From Monodelphis domestica (taxonomy: Eukaryota > Chordata > Mammalia > Didelphimorphia > Didelphidae), in the NCBI RefSeq assembly GCF_027887165.1, contig NC_077230.1:22699200-22763199 (forward strand): 64,000 nucleotides of DNA, in the 5' to 3' direction. A program made the translations under genes and the position numbers. The stretch's first letter is position 1; each line of letters opens with the position of its first letter. Of the stretch, positions 43,752-55,288 are shown one piece after another. The notes below the pieces were generated by a model. That model saw only the letters and a program-made list of their open reading frames with translations. It ran no database searches and was not told the origin of the DNA.

Positions 43752-44728
43752 TGGGGCCAGCAAGATGGCTCAATCAATAATAATATTAAAAAAAGTATTC
43801 TAAATCCCTCCTGATTAGAGAAATGCAAATCAAAACAATTCTGAGATGCCACCTAACACCTAGCAGATTGGCCAATATGACAGTAAAGGAAATTAACAAA
43901 TGTTGGAAGGGATGTGACAAAAATGGTGCACTAATGCATTACTGGTAGAGTTGTGAATTGATTTAATCATTCTGGAAGGCAATTTGGAATTAAGCCCAAA
44001 GGGCTTTAAAAGAATTTATACCCATTGATCCAGCAATACCACTACTAAGTTTGTACCCCAAAGAGAGAAAAAAATAAATGGGGATGGATCTGTTTGTACA
44101 CAAATATTTATAGCTGTACTTTTTGTGGTGGCAAAAAATTGGAAAACATGGGAATATCCCTCAATTGGGAAATGGCTGAAAAAATTGTGGTATATGATGG
44201 TAATGGAATACTATTGTAATATATGGAATGATGAATTGCTTGATTTCTTTAAGAACTGGAAAGACCTACATGAACTGAGGCAGAGTGAAATAAGCAGAAC
44301 CAGGTGAACATTACACACAGTAACTGAAACATTGTGGGATGATCAAATGTGATAGACTGCTATTAAAAGCATTGTAATTGTCCAAGACAATTCTGAGAAA
44401 GAATGCTATCCACATCTAGAGAAAGAACTGTTGGAGTAGAAATTCAGAAGAAAACATGGGGTTTTTGATTTGTTTGTATGGGTTTATGATTTGGGTTTTT
44501 GGTCTTAAAATATTATTATAAAAATTATTATTATTACTAATAATAAAATAATGGCTCAGTGGATTGAGAACCAAGCATGGAGACAGGAGGTCCTGGATTC
44601 AACACTGGCCTCAGACACTTCCTTAGCTATGAGACCTGGGCAAATCATTTAACCTCATTTGATTAGCCCTTGCCTCTCATCTACCTAGAATCTATATTTA
44701 GTATTGATTGTAAGAGGGTTTAAAAATA
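43752..44728 (+). mobile_element. tRNA-derived SINE split by an L1
   Basis: The head (43752-43772, GGGGCCAGCAAGATGGCTCA) and the remainder (44551-44728) are one SINE. The L1 between them duplicated ATGGCTCA at 43765-43772 and 44551-44558. Confidence 0.88.
43773..44550 (+). mobile_element. L1 3' end with ORF2 C-terminus
   Basis: Plus-strand L1, 5' truncated, about 780 bp. The translation near 44125-44307 gives NWKTWEYPSIGKWLKK and LWYMMVMEYY, the C-terminal part of L1 ORF2 after the reverse transcriptase. Ends in an A/T-rich tail. Confidence 0.92.
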
Positions 44729-44759
44729 AGAAGATATCTTGCAAAATGACCCTTTGATG

Positions 44760-45285
44760 AAATACTATGGTGCTCAAAGGAATAATGAAGTGGAGGAATT
44801 CCATGGGAACTGGAACAACCTCCAGGAACTGGTGCAGAGTGAAAGGAGCAGAACCAGGAAAACATTGTACACAGAGACTGATACACTGTGGTACAACGGA
44901 ATGTAATGGACTTCTCTACTAGCAGCAATTCAATGATCCAGGACAATCCTGAGGGACTTATGAGAAAGAATGCTATCCACATCCAGAGGAAAAACCATGG
45001 GAATAGAAACACAGAAGAAAAACAACTGCTTGGTCACATGGGTAGATGGGGATATGACTGGGGATGTAGACTCTAAATGATCACCCTGTTGCAAACATTA
45101 ATAATATGGGAATAGGCCTTGATCATTGATACATGTAAAAACCAGTGGAATTGCTCATTGGCTCTGGGAGGGGGGAGGGAGGAGGAAGGGAGGGAAATAA
45201 CATGAATTATATAACCATGGGAAAATATTCAAAGTTAAATTAATAAATAAAGCTTAAAAAGAAATAAATAAAAAGAATAGGGAAA
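44760..45285 (+). mobile_element. young L1 3' end, second subfamily
   Basis: Plus-strand copy with target duplication AAAATGACCCTTTGATG (44743-44759) and AAAACAACCCTTTGATG (45286-45302). It landed in an older L1 tail. Confidence 0.93.
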
Positions 45286-45302
45286 AAAACAACCCTTTGA
45301 TG

Positions 45303-45430
45303 CAGATCAAAGCATACTCTTTCCTATCAGTCTATTTTATTTTGGGGTTTGGTTTTGTGTGAGTGTGCTCTTACAACAATGACCAATATGGAAGTGTTTT
45401 ACATGATAATAAAAATAAAATTAAATGATC
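45303..45430 (+). mobile_element. L1 tail fragment
   Basis: CAGATCAAAGCATACTCTTTCC and CAACAATGACCAATATGGAAGTGTTTTACATGA are the untranslated end of an older L1. Confidence 0.75.
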
Positions 45431-45979
45431 CTTGATGTTTTAAATTTTTCACCTCTTGCATGAATGTCTTCTGCATTTGTTTTGGTCCAGATTCATCTTT
45501 CTTAAGTGCCATTGTTATTTCCTAATATCACACATCTGGAACTAAATCATTAGTTCCATTGCCAATTAATATAAATAGATTATTATAAAAATTCTGACAA
45601 ATAGATTCCATTTTCTATCTATTTGTTCTCATCCTGTCCCTTTCAACTCTGCATGAATTAGATGGGTCACATCCAGTTTTCTTCAGGTTAGTCTTTGCTC
45701 CCAATACTTTTTTCTATTTGACAAATTGGAATTGCTTGCAATTTTCCCCCATCCTGCTCTGTAGTATTTTAAAAATGAGCTTGTATTCTAAACCTGTGTT
45801 AAACTGGGCAATGACCTCTCTCTGGCATAGTGAATAGATTGCTGGCCTTGGAGCTAGTAAGACCTCCTTTCTGTTTAGGCTGATCATGAGCAATGTAAGA
45901 TGAAAGGACCACATGTCCCAGGAAATCATGTTTCTTCTTGACTCCAAGGACACAATGAAGTCAACTCTTTTTCTTTCCT
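45431..45979. other. unassigned stretch
   Basis: AT-rich, no element recognised. Confidence 0.45.
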
Positions 45980-46285
45980 CTGTAAAGAGGAATTCTGTAA
46001 ATGGTCACTTGCTTTGTTCTTCTTTTCACTTAACATGAGAATGTCAATATTTTGTTGCAGATTGTGGGTTTTCTTTTTGTCAACGACTTCTTTGGAGTAT
46101 AAGCTAATTAGTGAAGTGTATGAGCCAAAGGGTATTAATGTTTTAGTTTCTTTATTTTCAAAATTCAAAATTCTTTTCCATAATAGTTGTACTAATTCAT
46201 AGCTGCATTAATTTAAATGTACCATACTGTACCTATCTTCTCACAGTCCCTCCAACAATGACTATTCCCACTTGACCTGAGTTTT
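45980..46285 (-). mobile_element. old L1 fragment
   Basis: CCATAATAGTTGTACTAATTCATAGCTGC and CAGTCCCTCCAACAATGACTATTCCCA correspond, reversed, to the region before the L1 ORF2 C-terminus. Confidence 0.6.
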
Positions 46286-46389
46286 AAAGAGGAAAAACAT
46301 TCCGAAAATGAACAAGAAAAAAATAGAGGCAAGAAACAGAAGAGGGAGAGTAACATAATCCTCCAGGAAAGATAGGCTTAAACCAGATT

Positions 46390-46865
46390 TTGATGGGCTT
46401 CAAGTATGAAGCAGGGGAATTTTGCCCTGTATCCTAGAGGAACCTGGGAAGTGTTGAATCTTCTTGAGAGGAGAATGATATGGATAGATCTCTGTGTTAG
46501 GAGCATCACTATTGTTGCTGGATGGAGGACAAATTGAAGCCAGGAGGCTAAGATGAGGAGGAAAGCATTTCAGGCCTGAGAGACAACCTGTGAAAAATAA
46601 AAATAAAAAAGGAATCAGTATCTCTGGATTGCAGATTACAGAAGGAAATAAGGCATAAAAAAAACCTGCAAAGTTAAGAAGGGTCCAGGTGATGGAAAGC
46701 TTTAAAAGCCAAACAAAATTTTGTATTTTATCCTGGAGGTAATAGTGAGCCACTGGAGTTTGTTGAGTGGAGAAGATGACAGGGGACCCGCACATTAAGA
46801 AAGTCATTAGCAGCTGAGTGGAGGATGGACTTGAGACCAAGGTAGAAGTGTAGGACTCTTTTCTA
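46390..46865 (+). repeat. long marsupial repeat
   Basis: GATGAGGAGGAAAGCATTTCAGGCCTGAGAGACA, TATCCTGGAGGTAATAGTGAGCCACTGGAGTTTG and CAGCTGAGTGGAGGATGGACTTGAGAC. A 156-codon reverse frame across it is chance. Confidence 0.85.
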
Positions 46866-47419
46866 TACATTTCTTTTTTTCATATTTAGTTGGGCAAGAA
46901 TGGTGTTTAAGTGCTCCCTAGATTTTGTTGAAATCTTCCAAATGGCTTTTCGTGAGTCTTAATAGCTTTCTCAAGTCATTTCTGCTATGGTAGCATTTGA
47001 TGTTCATCCTCAGGGATATTTCTTGATAGCCTCACCTTTTCTCCTATGGTTCTTACCATCACAAGTGTCACTGCAAACACCTTTGTGCAAGCATTTGAGT
47101 GTTTTTACATTTTGTATCAAATATTGTGGGAGAATGCATTCATTCATGATTCTAGCAAATGCCAGCTTTAAAAAATAAAATAAAATAAATTTTAAAATAA
47201 TATAAAAATAATAAAAAATAAAAAAATAGTTTTGATATACTGTAATAGGTCTGTTCTTTGGTTTTGTATCCAAGGGACTTTTCGAATTCAAGGCCAAATA
47301 TGCCTATTTCCTCTAATAAGTTATTTAAAGCATCAGTATTGGTATTTTGTCATCCTTTTTTATTAGAACTTCTGATTTCTGGTATTTGCATAAAATGAAG
47401 ATATTTTAATCATCTTAAG
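46866..47419. other. unassigned stretch with A/T simple sequence
   Basis: A (TAAAA)-like run at 47170-47228. The rest is not recognised. Confidence 0.45.
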
Positions 47420-47668
47420 GTAAGGGAGTACTAGTAAATGTTTTAACAACCAGTTCATTCAGGAAAAAAAAATATAAGCAGGACACACTTTTAAGTTCAG
47501 TCTGCATTATTAACATTTTCTTCACTACCCTCTTAAGTCTAGACAACCAATCAAATAATAAATCAAATCCCAAATTGTAGTTTTTGTTGATTTCTGAGGT
47601 GTAAATTCTCACGCTGAAAATTTAACGATCAGCTTTCCTGAGCCAGTCCTAGAGGCCCCATCACACTC
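47420..47668 (-). mobile_element. MITE family A copy
   Basis: Reversed copy: CTTTTAAGTTCAGTCTGCATTATTAACATTTTCTTC, CTTAAGTCTAGACAACCAATCAAA and CTGAGCCAGTCC. Confidence 0.7.
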
Positions 47669-48054
47669 CTGGGAAAGGGTTTGGAGTGGTCATACTAGGA
47701 GTCACAGACCAGTGACACAGGTCGTGTTACTCTGAGGGTCAGGCAGTAGTAATTTCAGAAGTTGAAGGACCAGGCTTGTATTTGAGATTGTTCACTGAAG
47801 AATTAAATGGGTTTATAACAGAACAGTATCAAAGAATAAAGAGGAGAATCAAACAAACCAGTAATTTATACAAGTTAGTTAGGAGTCTGGCATGATATGA
47901 ATCCAGGATTCAGAAATGTAAAATTCAATATCAGAAGAGCATGAGCATACTGAGCTATATACAGCAAGAGGTCCTACTCAGCTCTTTGCTCTCCCAGGTT
48001 CAGTGTGTGATATTTGGGATACTCAGAATGATGCACAAGTAGTTTGAGGGAGGG
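47669..48054. other. unassigned stretch
   Basis: No element recognised. Confidence 0.45.
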
Positions 48055-48246
48055 AAGAGAGGTAGCTCAGTAGATAGAAAGTCAGGCCTGAAGACAAGAG
48101 GTCCTGGGTTCAAATCTGGCCTCAGACACTTCCTAGCTGTGTGACCCTGGATGAGTCACTTAACCCCCAACTGCCTAGCCCTGACTGCTCTTCTGCCTTG
48201 GAACAATACACAGTACTGATTCTACGATGGAAGGTTTTTTAAAAAG
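48055..48246 (+). mobile_element. tRNA-derived SINE with RTE-like tail
   Basis: Plus-strand copy with altered head GAGGTAGCTCAGTAGATAG. Confidence 0.92.
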
Positions 48247-48609
48247 AACTACATATCAAATAACAAAACACTTATTTAGGGACTGAATAGCAATGGAAAT
48301 GTCAATAGGAAGTCAAATACTAGAATGATACTCTTGCCCACCATTTGTGAAGGGGCATGAGCTCTCATACTCTTCCTTGGTTGGGGAAGAGAACCAGGAC
48401 TGGAAAATTCCTGCTCCCTAGGTAATGAGTGGCATCCTGGCTGGAATCTCTCTCATTACTCTATCTCCTAGCAACTGAATATGCTTTGACATTTGATATT
48501 TCTTAATTCTGTCTTTCTCAGCTCTTTTGCTGCAGAAGCCCTGTGTCACCTCGGCAGCTATCGCCCATTAAAGTTCTTCTCTTCTTCTAAAATGTAAAAG
48601 TTAATGGCA

Positions 48610-48830
48610 GAGTCAGTAGGGGAAGAGAATCCCCTGGATATGGAGTCAGGAGCCATGGGTTTGAATTCCATGCCTATAATACTGAGTACCTGGAAGACCT
48701 TGGGAAGTCATTTTCCCATTCCAAGCTTCAGTTTTCTCATTCACAAATACAGGAATTGAATTAAGATCATCCCTAAGAGATCCCTTCCAACTTTTGACCT
48801 ATGATCTGACCTGGCCCTTCTCCCGTACAA
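48610..48830 (+). repeat. MIR-like SINE
   Basis: GGATATGGAGTCAGGAGCCATGGGTTTGAATTCC and the downstream CORE body. Confidence 0.75.
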
Positions 48831-48959
48831 TTTTCCCAGGCAGCAGTTGGCAAGGAACCAACCTCAGAGGTATTACTATGCTTCATACTCAGAGTAAAGC
48901 ACCAAAGAAAAGACAAAGTTTGGCCTGGCCCATTGGCCTCGGTTTAAATTTTTAGGATT

Positions 48960-49480
48960 TCAAATAATATCCTGAAAACTCCCCACAGAGTAGCATCAGT
49001 TCCTTTTTCTTTTTCATATTTTGCAACTCTAGTCATCATAGGCAAGGCTGATGAGGAAACGCTGAGCATTATGAAAATGGAAACGAAATTATGAAATGTG
49101 GAACGCTTGTCTCTTCTAATTTCATCTTCTCTCTCTCCTCCTCTTCCTTCCTTTTGCCATTTTACAGAGTTCAGAGCTGGGCCGCTCTTCCTCGTGTTCT
49201 TTTTTTCCCTTTTTACTGGAGTAAAGCACGATAAACATGGGTTGCCCAGCTGAGCACACTCTCACTTGCTATTCTCTGGTTACAAAGTAAAATTAGTTAG
49301 CAAGTGGCCAGGGCAGAGATTTATTTTGGTCTGAAGTCAACCCACAGATTAATGGGATTGGCAAGAATAGTAAAGGAGAAGGAAATCTTTTTGACAAGGC
49401 TGTGTGTTTGCAGATACATCCCTCCCCTCGGCTCAGTGGCCAAGGTTAAACATAGTTGGGATGGGTAAAAACAACTTTCT
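48960..49480. promoter_or_regulatory. candidate conserved non-coding element
   Basis: Repeat-free block, for example GCATTATGAAAATGGAAACG, GTAAAATTAGTTAGCAAGTGG and CACAGATTAATGGGATTGGC. No frame. Function inferred. Confidence 0.3.
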
Positions 49481-49574
49481 TTTCCCTAACAAAACACCAA
49501 ACCCCATGTCGAGAACTGGTCATGTCATCTCCATAAGGGCACATGCCATAAACATTCACTGGTAGCTACGTGTA

Positions 49575-49616
49575 CACTGGAGTGACCACTGGACCTGGAG
49601 TCAGGAAGACCTACGT
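49575..49616 (+). repeat. Mar1/MIR head fragment
   Basis: CACTGGACCTGGAGTCAGGAAGACCTA only. Confidence 0.6.
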
Positions 49617-49782
49617 ACATAATATAATAGAGCGTTGTTGTGCCAGAAGAGACAACTTAGGGAAGAGGCATGGAAGAGTAGGGACAGACCCTAAATAAGT
49701 CTACGCTACATACGTCTCTAAGACTGGAAGTTGAAGAGAAGGTGTCAACCCACACTGGTAGAGTTTCCTATCTTACTGAAAT

Positions 49783-50060
49783 CATGGGACATTAATGCAT
49801 TCCTGCTGGAGTTGGGAATTAATCCAACCATTCTGGAAGGCAATTTGGAATTATACCCAAAGGGCTTTAAAAGACTGTCTGCCCTTTGATCTAGTCATAA
49901 CGCTGCTGGGTTTGTACCCCAAAGAGATAAAAAAAAAATAAAGGGGGATGGACCTGTTTGTACGAATTATTTATAGACGTATTTTTGTGGTGGCAAAAAA
50001 TTGGAAAGTGAGGGGGTATCCCTTGATTGGGGAATGGCTGAACAAATTGTGGTGTATGTG
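49783..50060 (+). mobile_element. L1 fragment
   Basis: GAATTAATCCAACCATTCTGGAAGGCAATTTGG, GTACCCCAAAGAGATAAAA and GGGGAATGGCTGAACAAATTGTGG. Ends abruptly at a Mar1-like SINE. Confidence 0.85.
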
Positions 50061-50062
50061 GT

Positions 50063-50240
50063 ATAGCTATGTGACCCTGAGCAAGTCACTTAACTCTCTG
50101 CCTCAGTTTCCTCATCTATAAAATGGGTTGGAGGAGGAAATGACAAATCACTCCAGTAGCTTTTCCAAGAAACCTCAAATGTGGTCATGAAGAGATAAAC
50201 AGGACTGAACAGCAGAATAATGACACCAAAAGACATCAGA
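50063..50240 (+). mobile_element. Mar1-like SINE, 5' truncated
   Basis: GCTATGTGACCCTGAGCAAGTCACTT, TCAGTTTCCTCATCTATAAAATGG and AACCTCAAATGTGGTCATGAAGAG. Confidence 0.85.
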
Positions 50241-50442
50241 ACTCAAATCAATACAATGACCAATTGTAACTTCAGAAGACTGGTGGTAAAGTATTCTTTC
50301 TTTCTGTTGATAGAATTGATGGACTACAAATGCAGAATAAGACATGAGTCATAGCACACAGCACAAATTTGCTTCACTGTACTTTGTATAGAGGAAGGTT
50401 CTAGTGGAAGTAGGCTTAGTGGGAAGTCACAGCAATGTTTTT

Positions 50443-50869
50443 GTTGTTGTTGTTTTTAAACCCTGACTTTTTCTATTAGAATCAATACAGGGGGCAGCTG
50501 GGTAGCTCAGTGGATTGAGAACCAGGCCTAGAGACGGGAGATCATGGGTTCAAATCCGGCCTCAGCCACTTCCTAGCTGTGTGACCCTGGGCAAGTCACT
50601 TGACCCCCATTGCCTAGCCCTTACCACTCTTCTGCCTTGGAGCCAATACACAGTATTGACTCCAAGACGGAAGGTAAGGGTTTAAAAAAAAAAAAAAGAA
50701 TCAATACAATGTTTTGGTTCCAAGACAGAAGAGTGCTAAGGGCTAGGCAATAAGTGTTAAGTGACTCATCCAGGGTCACACATCTAGGAAGTGTTTGAGG
50801 CCAGATTTGAACCCAGGACCTCCCGTCTCTAGGCCTGACAATCAACCCACTGAGCCATCTAGCTGCCCT
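50443..50869 (-). mobile_element. tRNA-derived SINE, host of a second SINE
   Basis: Minus-strand copy with target duplication CAGCAATGTTTTT at 50430-50442 and 50870-50882. Split near its tail by the plus-strand SINE at 50490-50697. Confidence 0.93.
50490..50697 (+). mobile_element. tRNA-derived SINE nested in another
   Basis: Near-consensus plus-strand copy with target duplication AGAATCAATACA before 50490 and at 50698-50709. With the rest of the host SINE it forms a long imperfect inverted repeat. Confidence 0.95.
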
Positions 50870-50959
50870 CAGCAATGTTTTTAAAAATCATAATAATTTT
50901 TTAAAATTCAACTGAAAATATATTTATCAGTGCCTACTACATGAAAGACAAAGTGGCAT

Positions 50960-51190
50960 AGTCAGACATGTGCCAGCAAACGTTAAATAACCAGCTCTCA
51001 GGAAAAACTGTACATGTGACACACCTTTAAGTGTAGATGTGGCATTATTAGCATTTTCTCCATCATTTTCTTAAGCCTCAAAACCAATAAGGCAATGAAT
51101 CAAACCCCAATTTGAAGCCCCAATTGATTTTCCAAGGCTCACCCTGAAAATCTAATAGTTAGCTCTCAAATGTTCCCCTAGATATTATGA
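50960..51190 (-). mobile_element. MITE family A copy
   Basis: Reversed copy: GTGCCAGCAAACGTTAAATAACC, GGCATTATTAGCATTTTCTCC and TTCTTAAGCCTCAAAACCAAT. Confidence 0.65.
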
Positions 51191-51324
51191 ATAGATCAGC
51201 TTTGCAGTTGGGAAGATCTTTATTCAAGTCTTGCCTCTGAGGAATGCTTGAAATCTGTATTGATGTATTGAGTTTTGATGCCTTTTGATGTCTTTCTATA
51301 TATTAATTTTTTCCAATTAAATTA

Positions 51325-51480
51325 TTTCAGTCCTGTCCATCTTTTTGTCACCCCATTTGGAATTTTCTTGGCAAAGACACTGGAAGGGTTTGCCATTTCC
51401 TTCTACAGCTTATTTTACAGATAAGGAAACCGAGGCAAATAAGGTTATGTGACTTATCTAGGGTCACACAGCTAATAAAA
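51325..51480 (-). mobile_element. Mar1-like SINE
   Basis: CAGTCCTGTCCATCTTTTTGTCACCCCATTTGG and TTTTACAGATAAGGAAACCGAGG in reverse. Confidence 0.82.
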
Positions 51481-51549
51481 TGTACTCCAAGGCAACTTTC
51501 TAAGACTATAAATTGAAGAACAGTTGCCGATCAGCATCAATGGAGGAAA

Positions 51550-51790
51550 TGCTTTTAGCAGTGTATAGGATCTGAATGAGGAAGTCTAGTTATTCCCACC
51601 TGGTCCACCCTTGTGAAGGGAGGACTTGCCAAACCCTTTTCAGGGCTGCTTATATACTTTAATGTCTACCTTCCACCCAGCTCTCACCTGTGGCTCCAAG
51701 AAGCTCCCCATCAGTGCAATGAGACCAGCAATGAAAGGGCTAACTGCAGTTTAGCTTGATACTGGCTTTTAGAAACAGGTGGCCTGGAGG
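51550..51790 (+). repeat. ACAACA-ended repeat, 5' part
   Basis: CCACCCAGCTCTCACCTGTGGCTCCAAGAAG matches 31775-31808. The 3' end is missing. Confidence 0.6.
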
Positions 51791-52415
51791 AAATGCAAAA
51801 CAGACTTGAAGGACCAGTTATAAGCTCCATGAGAGAACAGTTGCTTGCTGGGAATGGAACGGTGGGAGGTAGAATTACCATCTTGGATCAGCCCCTCTGG
51901 CAATTTTGGCCAAGGAATCGATCCAGATATTCCTCTAAATTTTCTAATCCAGAGAGGAGTCCAAATTTCATCTCATTGATGCAGCCAATACAATTCTTGA
52001 TTCTACGGTTGCTATTCTCCCCGGCTTTTGCTTGCTTCAGTCTCGCATCCCTCCAACTGTTAGTGAGCTTGTCGATTGGCACAAGCCACCTTGTGTCTCT
52101 ATTTTCTGTCCTGGTGGCAGTGACACGATCCAGTTATGTGGGACTACAGGAGTAGCAGCAGCAGCCCAGCAAAGAGCAGCCTAGATTCCTTTGCCTCTTC
52201 CTTGGTATCTATCTTAAACTTTCTAATATCGTCGCCTCTCTTCAAGTATCTCCTGCTCGTCCCATCTCCCTTAGAAAGAGAAGAGACTGCATTTCTCCAA
52301 AATTTAAATAGATGGGCAGTGGTAAATATCCAATTCCATTTATACACACACACACAATAGCATACAAAGCACTGGAGACACAAAGAAAGAGAATAAAGTT
52401 TGTGTAAGAAGAAAT
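51791..52415. other. unassigned stretch
   Basis: An open frame of 120 codons (51793-52155, plus) has no recognisable domain. I treat it as chance. A CA run lies at 52343-52355. Confidence 0.35.
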
Positions 52416-52433
52416 TTGGGCAAATGATTTTAG

Positions 52434-52646
52434 TATTTTTTTTACTTATTTATTTATTTTTAAACCCTCACCTTCCATCTTAGAATCAATACTGTGTATT
52501 GGTTCCAAGGCAGAAGGGTGGTAAGGGATAGGCAATGGGGGTCAAGTGACTTGCCCAGGGTCACACAGCTGGGAAATGTCTAAGACCAGATTTGCATCTA
52601 GGACCTCCTGTCTCTTGGCCTGGCTCTCAATCCACTGAGCTGCCCC
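52434..52646 (-). mobile_element. tRNA-derived SINE with RTE-like tail
   Basis: Minus-strand copy with an 18-bp target duplication TTGGGCAA(A/G)TGATTTTAG at 52416-52433 and 52647-52664. The extreme head is shortened. Confidence 0.94.
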
Positions 52647-52814
52647 TTGGGCAAGTGATTTTAGAAGAAGAAATCCATAAGAGGAAGATAGAGGGAGTTT
52701 GAGAAGTTTAAGAAAAGAATGTGGATATTGGGATCAGTTGGTTGGAGGAAGAGATAATGAAAACTTTTTAGTAACATTTAAATTCTGTTCTACATAAATG
52801 TGTTATAGTCTTCA

Positions 52815-53036
52815 TTAAAAAAATAAAGTAAGAACAAAACAAAAAATCTTATCTTCTGCCTTAGAATCAATACTGTGTATTGGTTCCAAAGCAGAACAGT
52901 GGTAATGACTAGGCAATGGAGTTTAAGTGACTTGCCCAGGGTCACACAGCTAGGAAGTATCTGAGACCACATTTGAGCTCAGGTCTTCCTGACTCCAGGC
53001 CCAGGATTCTTAACCACTGAGCCGCAGCTGCCTCAC
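52815..53036 (-). mobile_element. SINE with RTE-like tail, chimeric head
   Basis: The RTE-like tail and middle are of the main SINE type. The head (GCTCAGGTCTTCCTGACTCCAGG) is of the Mar1/MIR type, so this may be a sister subfamily or a chimera. Confidence 0.8.
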
Positions 53037-53264
53037 ACATAAAATCAAAGGGGGGATTAAAGACAAATGCTTAGAGCTCTTGTACCCAAATCGCCAATGC
53101 CCTGACTTCATGGTAAAGGCATTCTCTTTTGGGCTGACAGTCTCACCCAGATGGGAATGAGGCTGTTGAGCTGTTTCCAGATGGAGAGAGAATAGCTGAT
53201 AAAAGATGAAAGGACATGTGGTGTGGGAGAAAGAACACTGGACCAAGGGTCTAGGTCCAAGATT

Positions 53265-53450
53265 CCTAGGATCACGAAACCTAGAGCTGGAAATGAACCA
53301 TTTGTTCCAACTTCATTCTAAAGATAAGGAAATTAAAACTCAAGAAGGCAAAACAAGTGTCCCAAGGTCACACCGGCAGCAAGAGGCAAAGCTAGAATAT
53401 GAATCTGGGTTGTCTGACCCCAAATCTTATGTTCTTTCCACCACCCAGAA
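53265..53450 (-). repeat. MIR/L2-like copy
   Basis: AAACCTAGAGCTGGAAATGAACC and AAAGATAAGGAAATTAAAACTCAAGAAGG. Confidence 0.6.
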
Positions 53451-53454
53451 GTAA

Positions 53455-53570
53455 TCCTGGCTTCACTACTAACTCCATGTGACTCTGGACAAGTCACTGT
53501 ACCTCACTCGTCCTCAGTTTCCTCATCTAGAAAATGGCATTGGATTAGAATGATAATTGTTAAGGCCTCG
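53455..53570 (+). repeat. MIR-like SINE
   Basis: CATGTGACTCTGGACAAGTCACT and TCAGTTTCCTCATCTAGAAAATGG. Confidence 0.7.
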
Positions 53571-54899
53571 GTTCTTAACATTCTTTGGATTCTCTGGCTA
53601 GAGCCTCCAACCTTCCCATTTGTCTTTGGACTTAGTAGAACCCAATTCTGGGTTTCTTCTGGTCTACAAAAGGAAAGATAGATTTATTGGGCAGTTATTC
53701 CATTATAGTAGTTCTCCGATTTTTTATTTTTTTAGATTGTTAGGGGAGGGGAGAGGGGTGTGAATTGGAAAGGAAGGAGTAGGATGAGAAAAGGAGGGGA
53801 AGAGGGATGAATTGCAATTAGAACCTGTTTCACTTGACTCAATGGCCTTCTGGGGACCCAGGAAGTGGGTGCTCCCTTACAAATGTAAATATCAAACCAA
53901 TAAATGCTAATGTAGCATGGCAAAGTGTTTGGGAGAAAGTTCCAATCATTTAGAGAGCAGTGTCTCATAAAGCACTTGGGTGCTCTTTGCTGCAAAGGGT
54001 TCTGGGGAAGTAATGAAGAGGATGGAATTCCTATTTACCTGCTCTGTCTTGCCTCTAACCCCTCCAGAAGGACACCATGAAAAGGAAAGTGTGACTGCTC
54101 CATTTGGCTTGAAAGAGAAAACATATGGTAAAAGGAAACAAGTGTCAGGTTCCCAGACTTCCCTCATGAATTCAGAAAAAGACAGGAGACAGACAACCCA
54201 AAGGCCTATTTTCAAAATCTCCTTGAACTTGAGACTTCTTGGATTTGAGCCTTCTTGAAAGAGCATTGAAATGCTGGCCAGGTTCCTAAAGACAGGCTCG
54301 TCTCCAGAGAGAGCTGACCTTTGTATAACTGGATTTAGCACTTTCTAAACATGAGCTTACCCCTTCCTTCCCTTCACCTCATCTCCCTCTCCGTGTACAT
54401 TTCCCAAGTCCCTAAATAGGACACACAGGCCTGTCCAAAGTCAGAGAGTTCTTTACAAAGACAATTACTCTAATAGTGTGAGGACAGGGAAAGAGTAGGG
54501 GTCCCACAGAGCTGGAAGAAAGAATTTTGTACCAACAGGGTCCCAGAAAGAGTTGTAGGGCACCCAAAGGTATGTCATTGGGTGAGAGGGTAGGACTTCT
54601 TGCTAAGCATGGTAGTTGCAAAAAAGGAAAATGGCCCCAAATTACCCTTGTGGCTGTAGACCCAATATTCAATATCTTTGTTACTTTAATTTGAGTTGAT
54701 GTTGGTCTTTGGGGAGCCTGGAAGGAAGCTAGAAAAATAACCCAGATTAGAGAACTACAATCGCATATAACCCCAGCTGAGTTATACCTTTCCCACCTGC
54801 ACATCTGATCTCATAAATTATACATTAGGCACAAGTCCTGAGTTCCTTTTCCAGTTCTTTCTTTTGCTAGATATTTGAATTTGATAGCATATTCTATAG
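53571..54899. other. unassigned stretch
   Basis: About 1.3 kb without recognised elements. Several open frames up to 131 codons on the minus strand give no recognisable protein. Confidence 0.35.
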
Positions 54900-55080
54900 T
54901 GTACTCCACCTGAATTCAGGGAGACCCATGATCAAATCCCACCTCAGATACTTACTAGCTATGTAACTGTGGGTAAATTGCTTAATCTCTCTGTGTCTCA
55001 GTTTCTTCATTTGTAAAATGAAGAGGTTGACCTCATGGACCTCTAAGATCCTTTTTGGTTCTAAATGAATGATCCTCTAA
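54900..55080 (+). repeat. MIR-like CORE-SINE
   Basis: CACCTCAGATACTTACTAGC and TCAGTTTCTTCATTTGTAAAATG. Confidence 0.78.
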
Positions 55081-55288
55081 AATCACAATGCTGCTGCCAC
55101 AAAAGGTGAATGAGAAATTCATTGGTATATAAGTACATCCAAGCATTCATAAATAATTTGGTTATCTTTTCATCTTTTTTCTTTCTCATTCTCCATATCC
55201 TCACATAACTAACAAGTCCTCTTAAGTCTACCACCACATTTTTTCTCTCATCCATCCCCTCTTTTTCATTCCCTCTTTGCCACTAGAG

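Noticed and set aside
46400..46870. 156-codon minus-strand frame
   Set aside because: Lies antisense in a common long marsupial repeat.
51793..52155. 120-codon plus-strand frame as a gene
   Set aside because: No domain, no neighbouring exons, and composition like the surrounding DNA.
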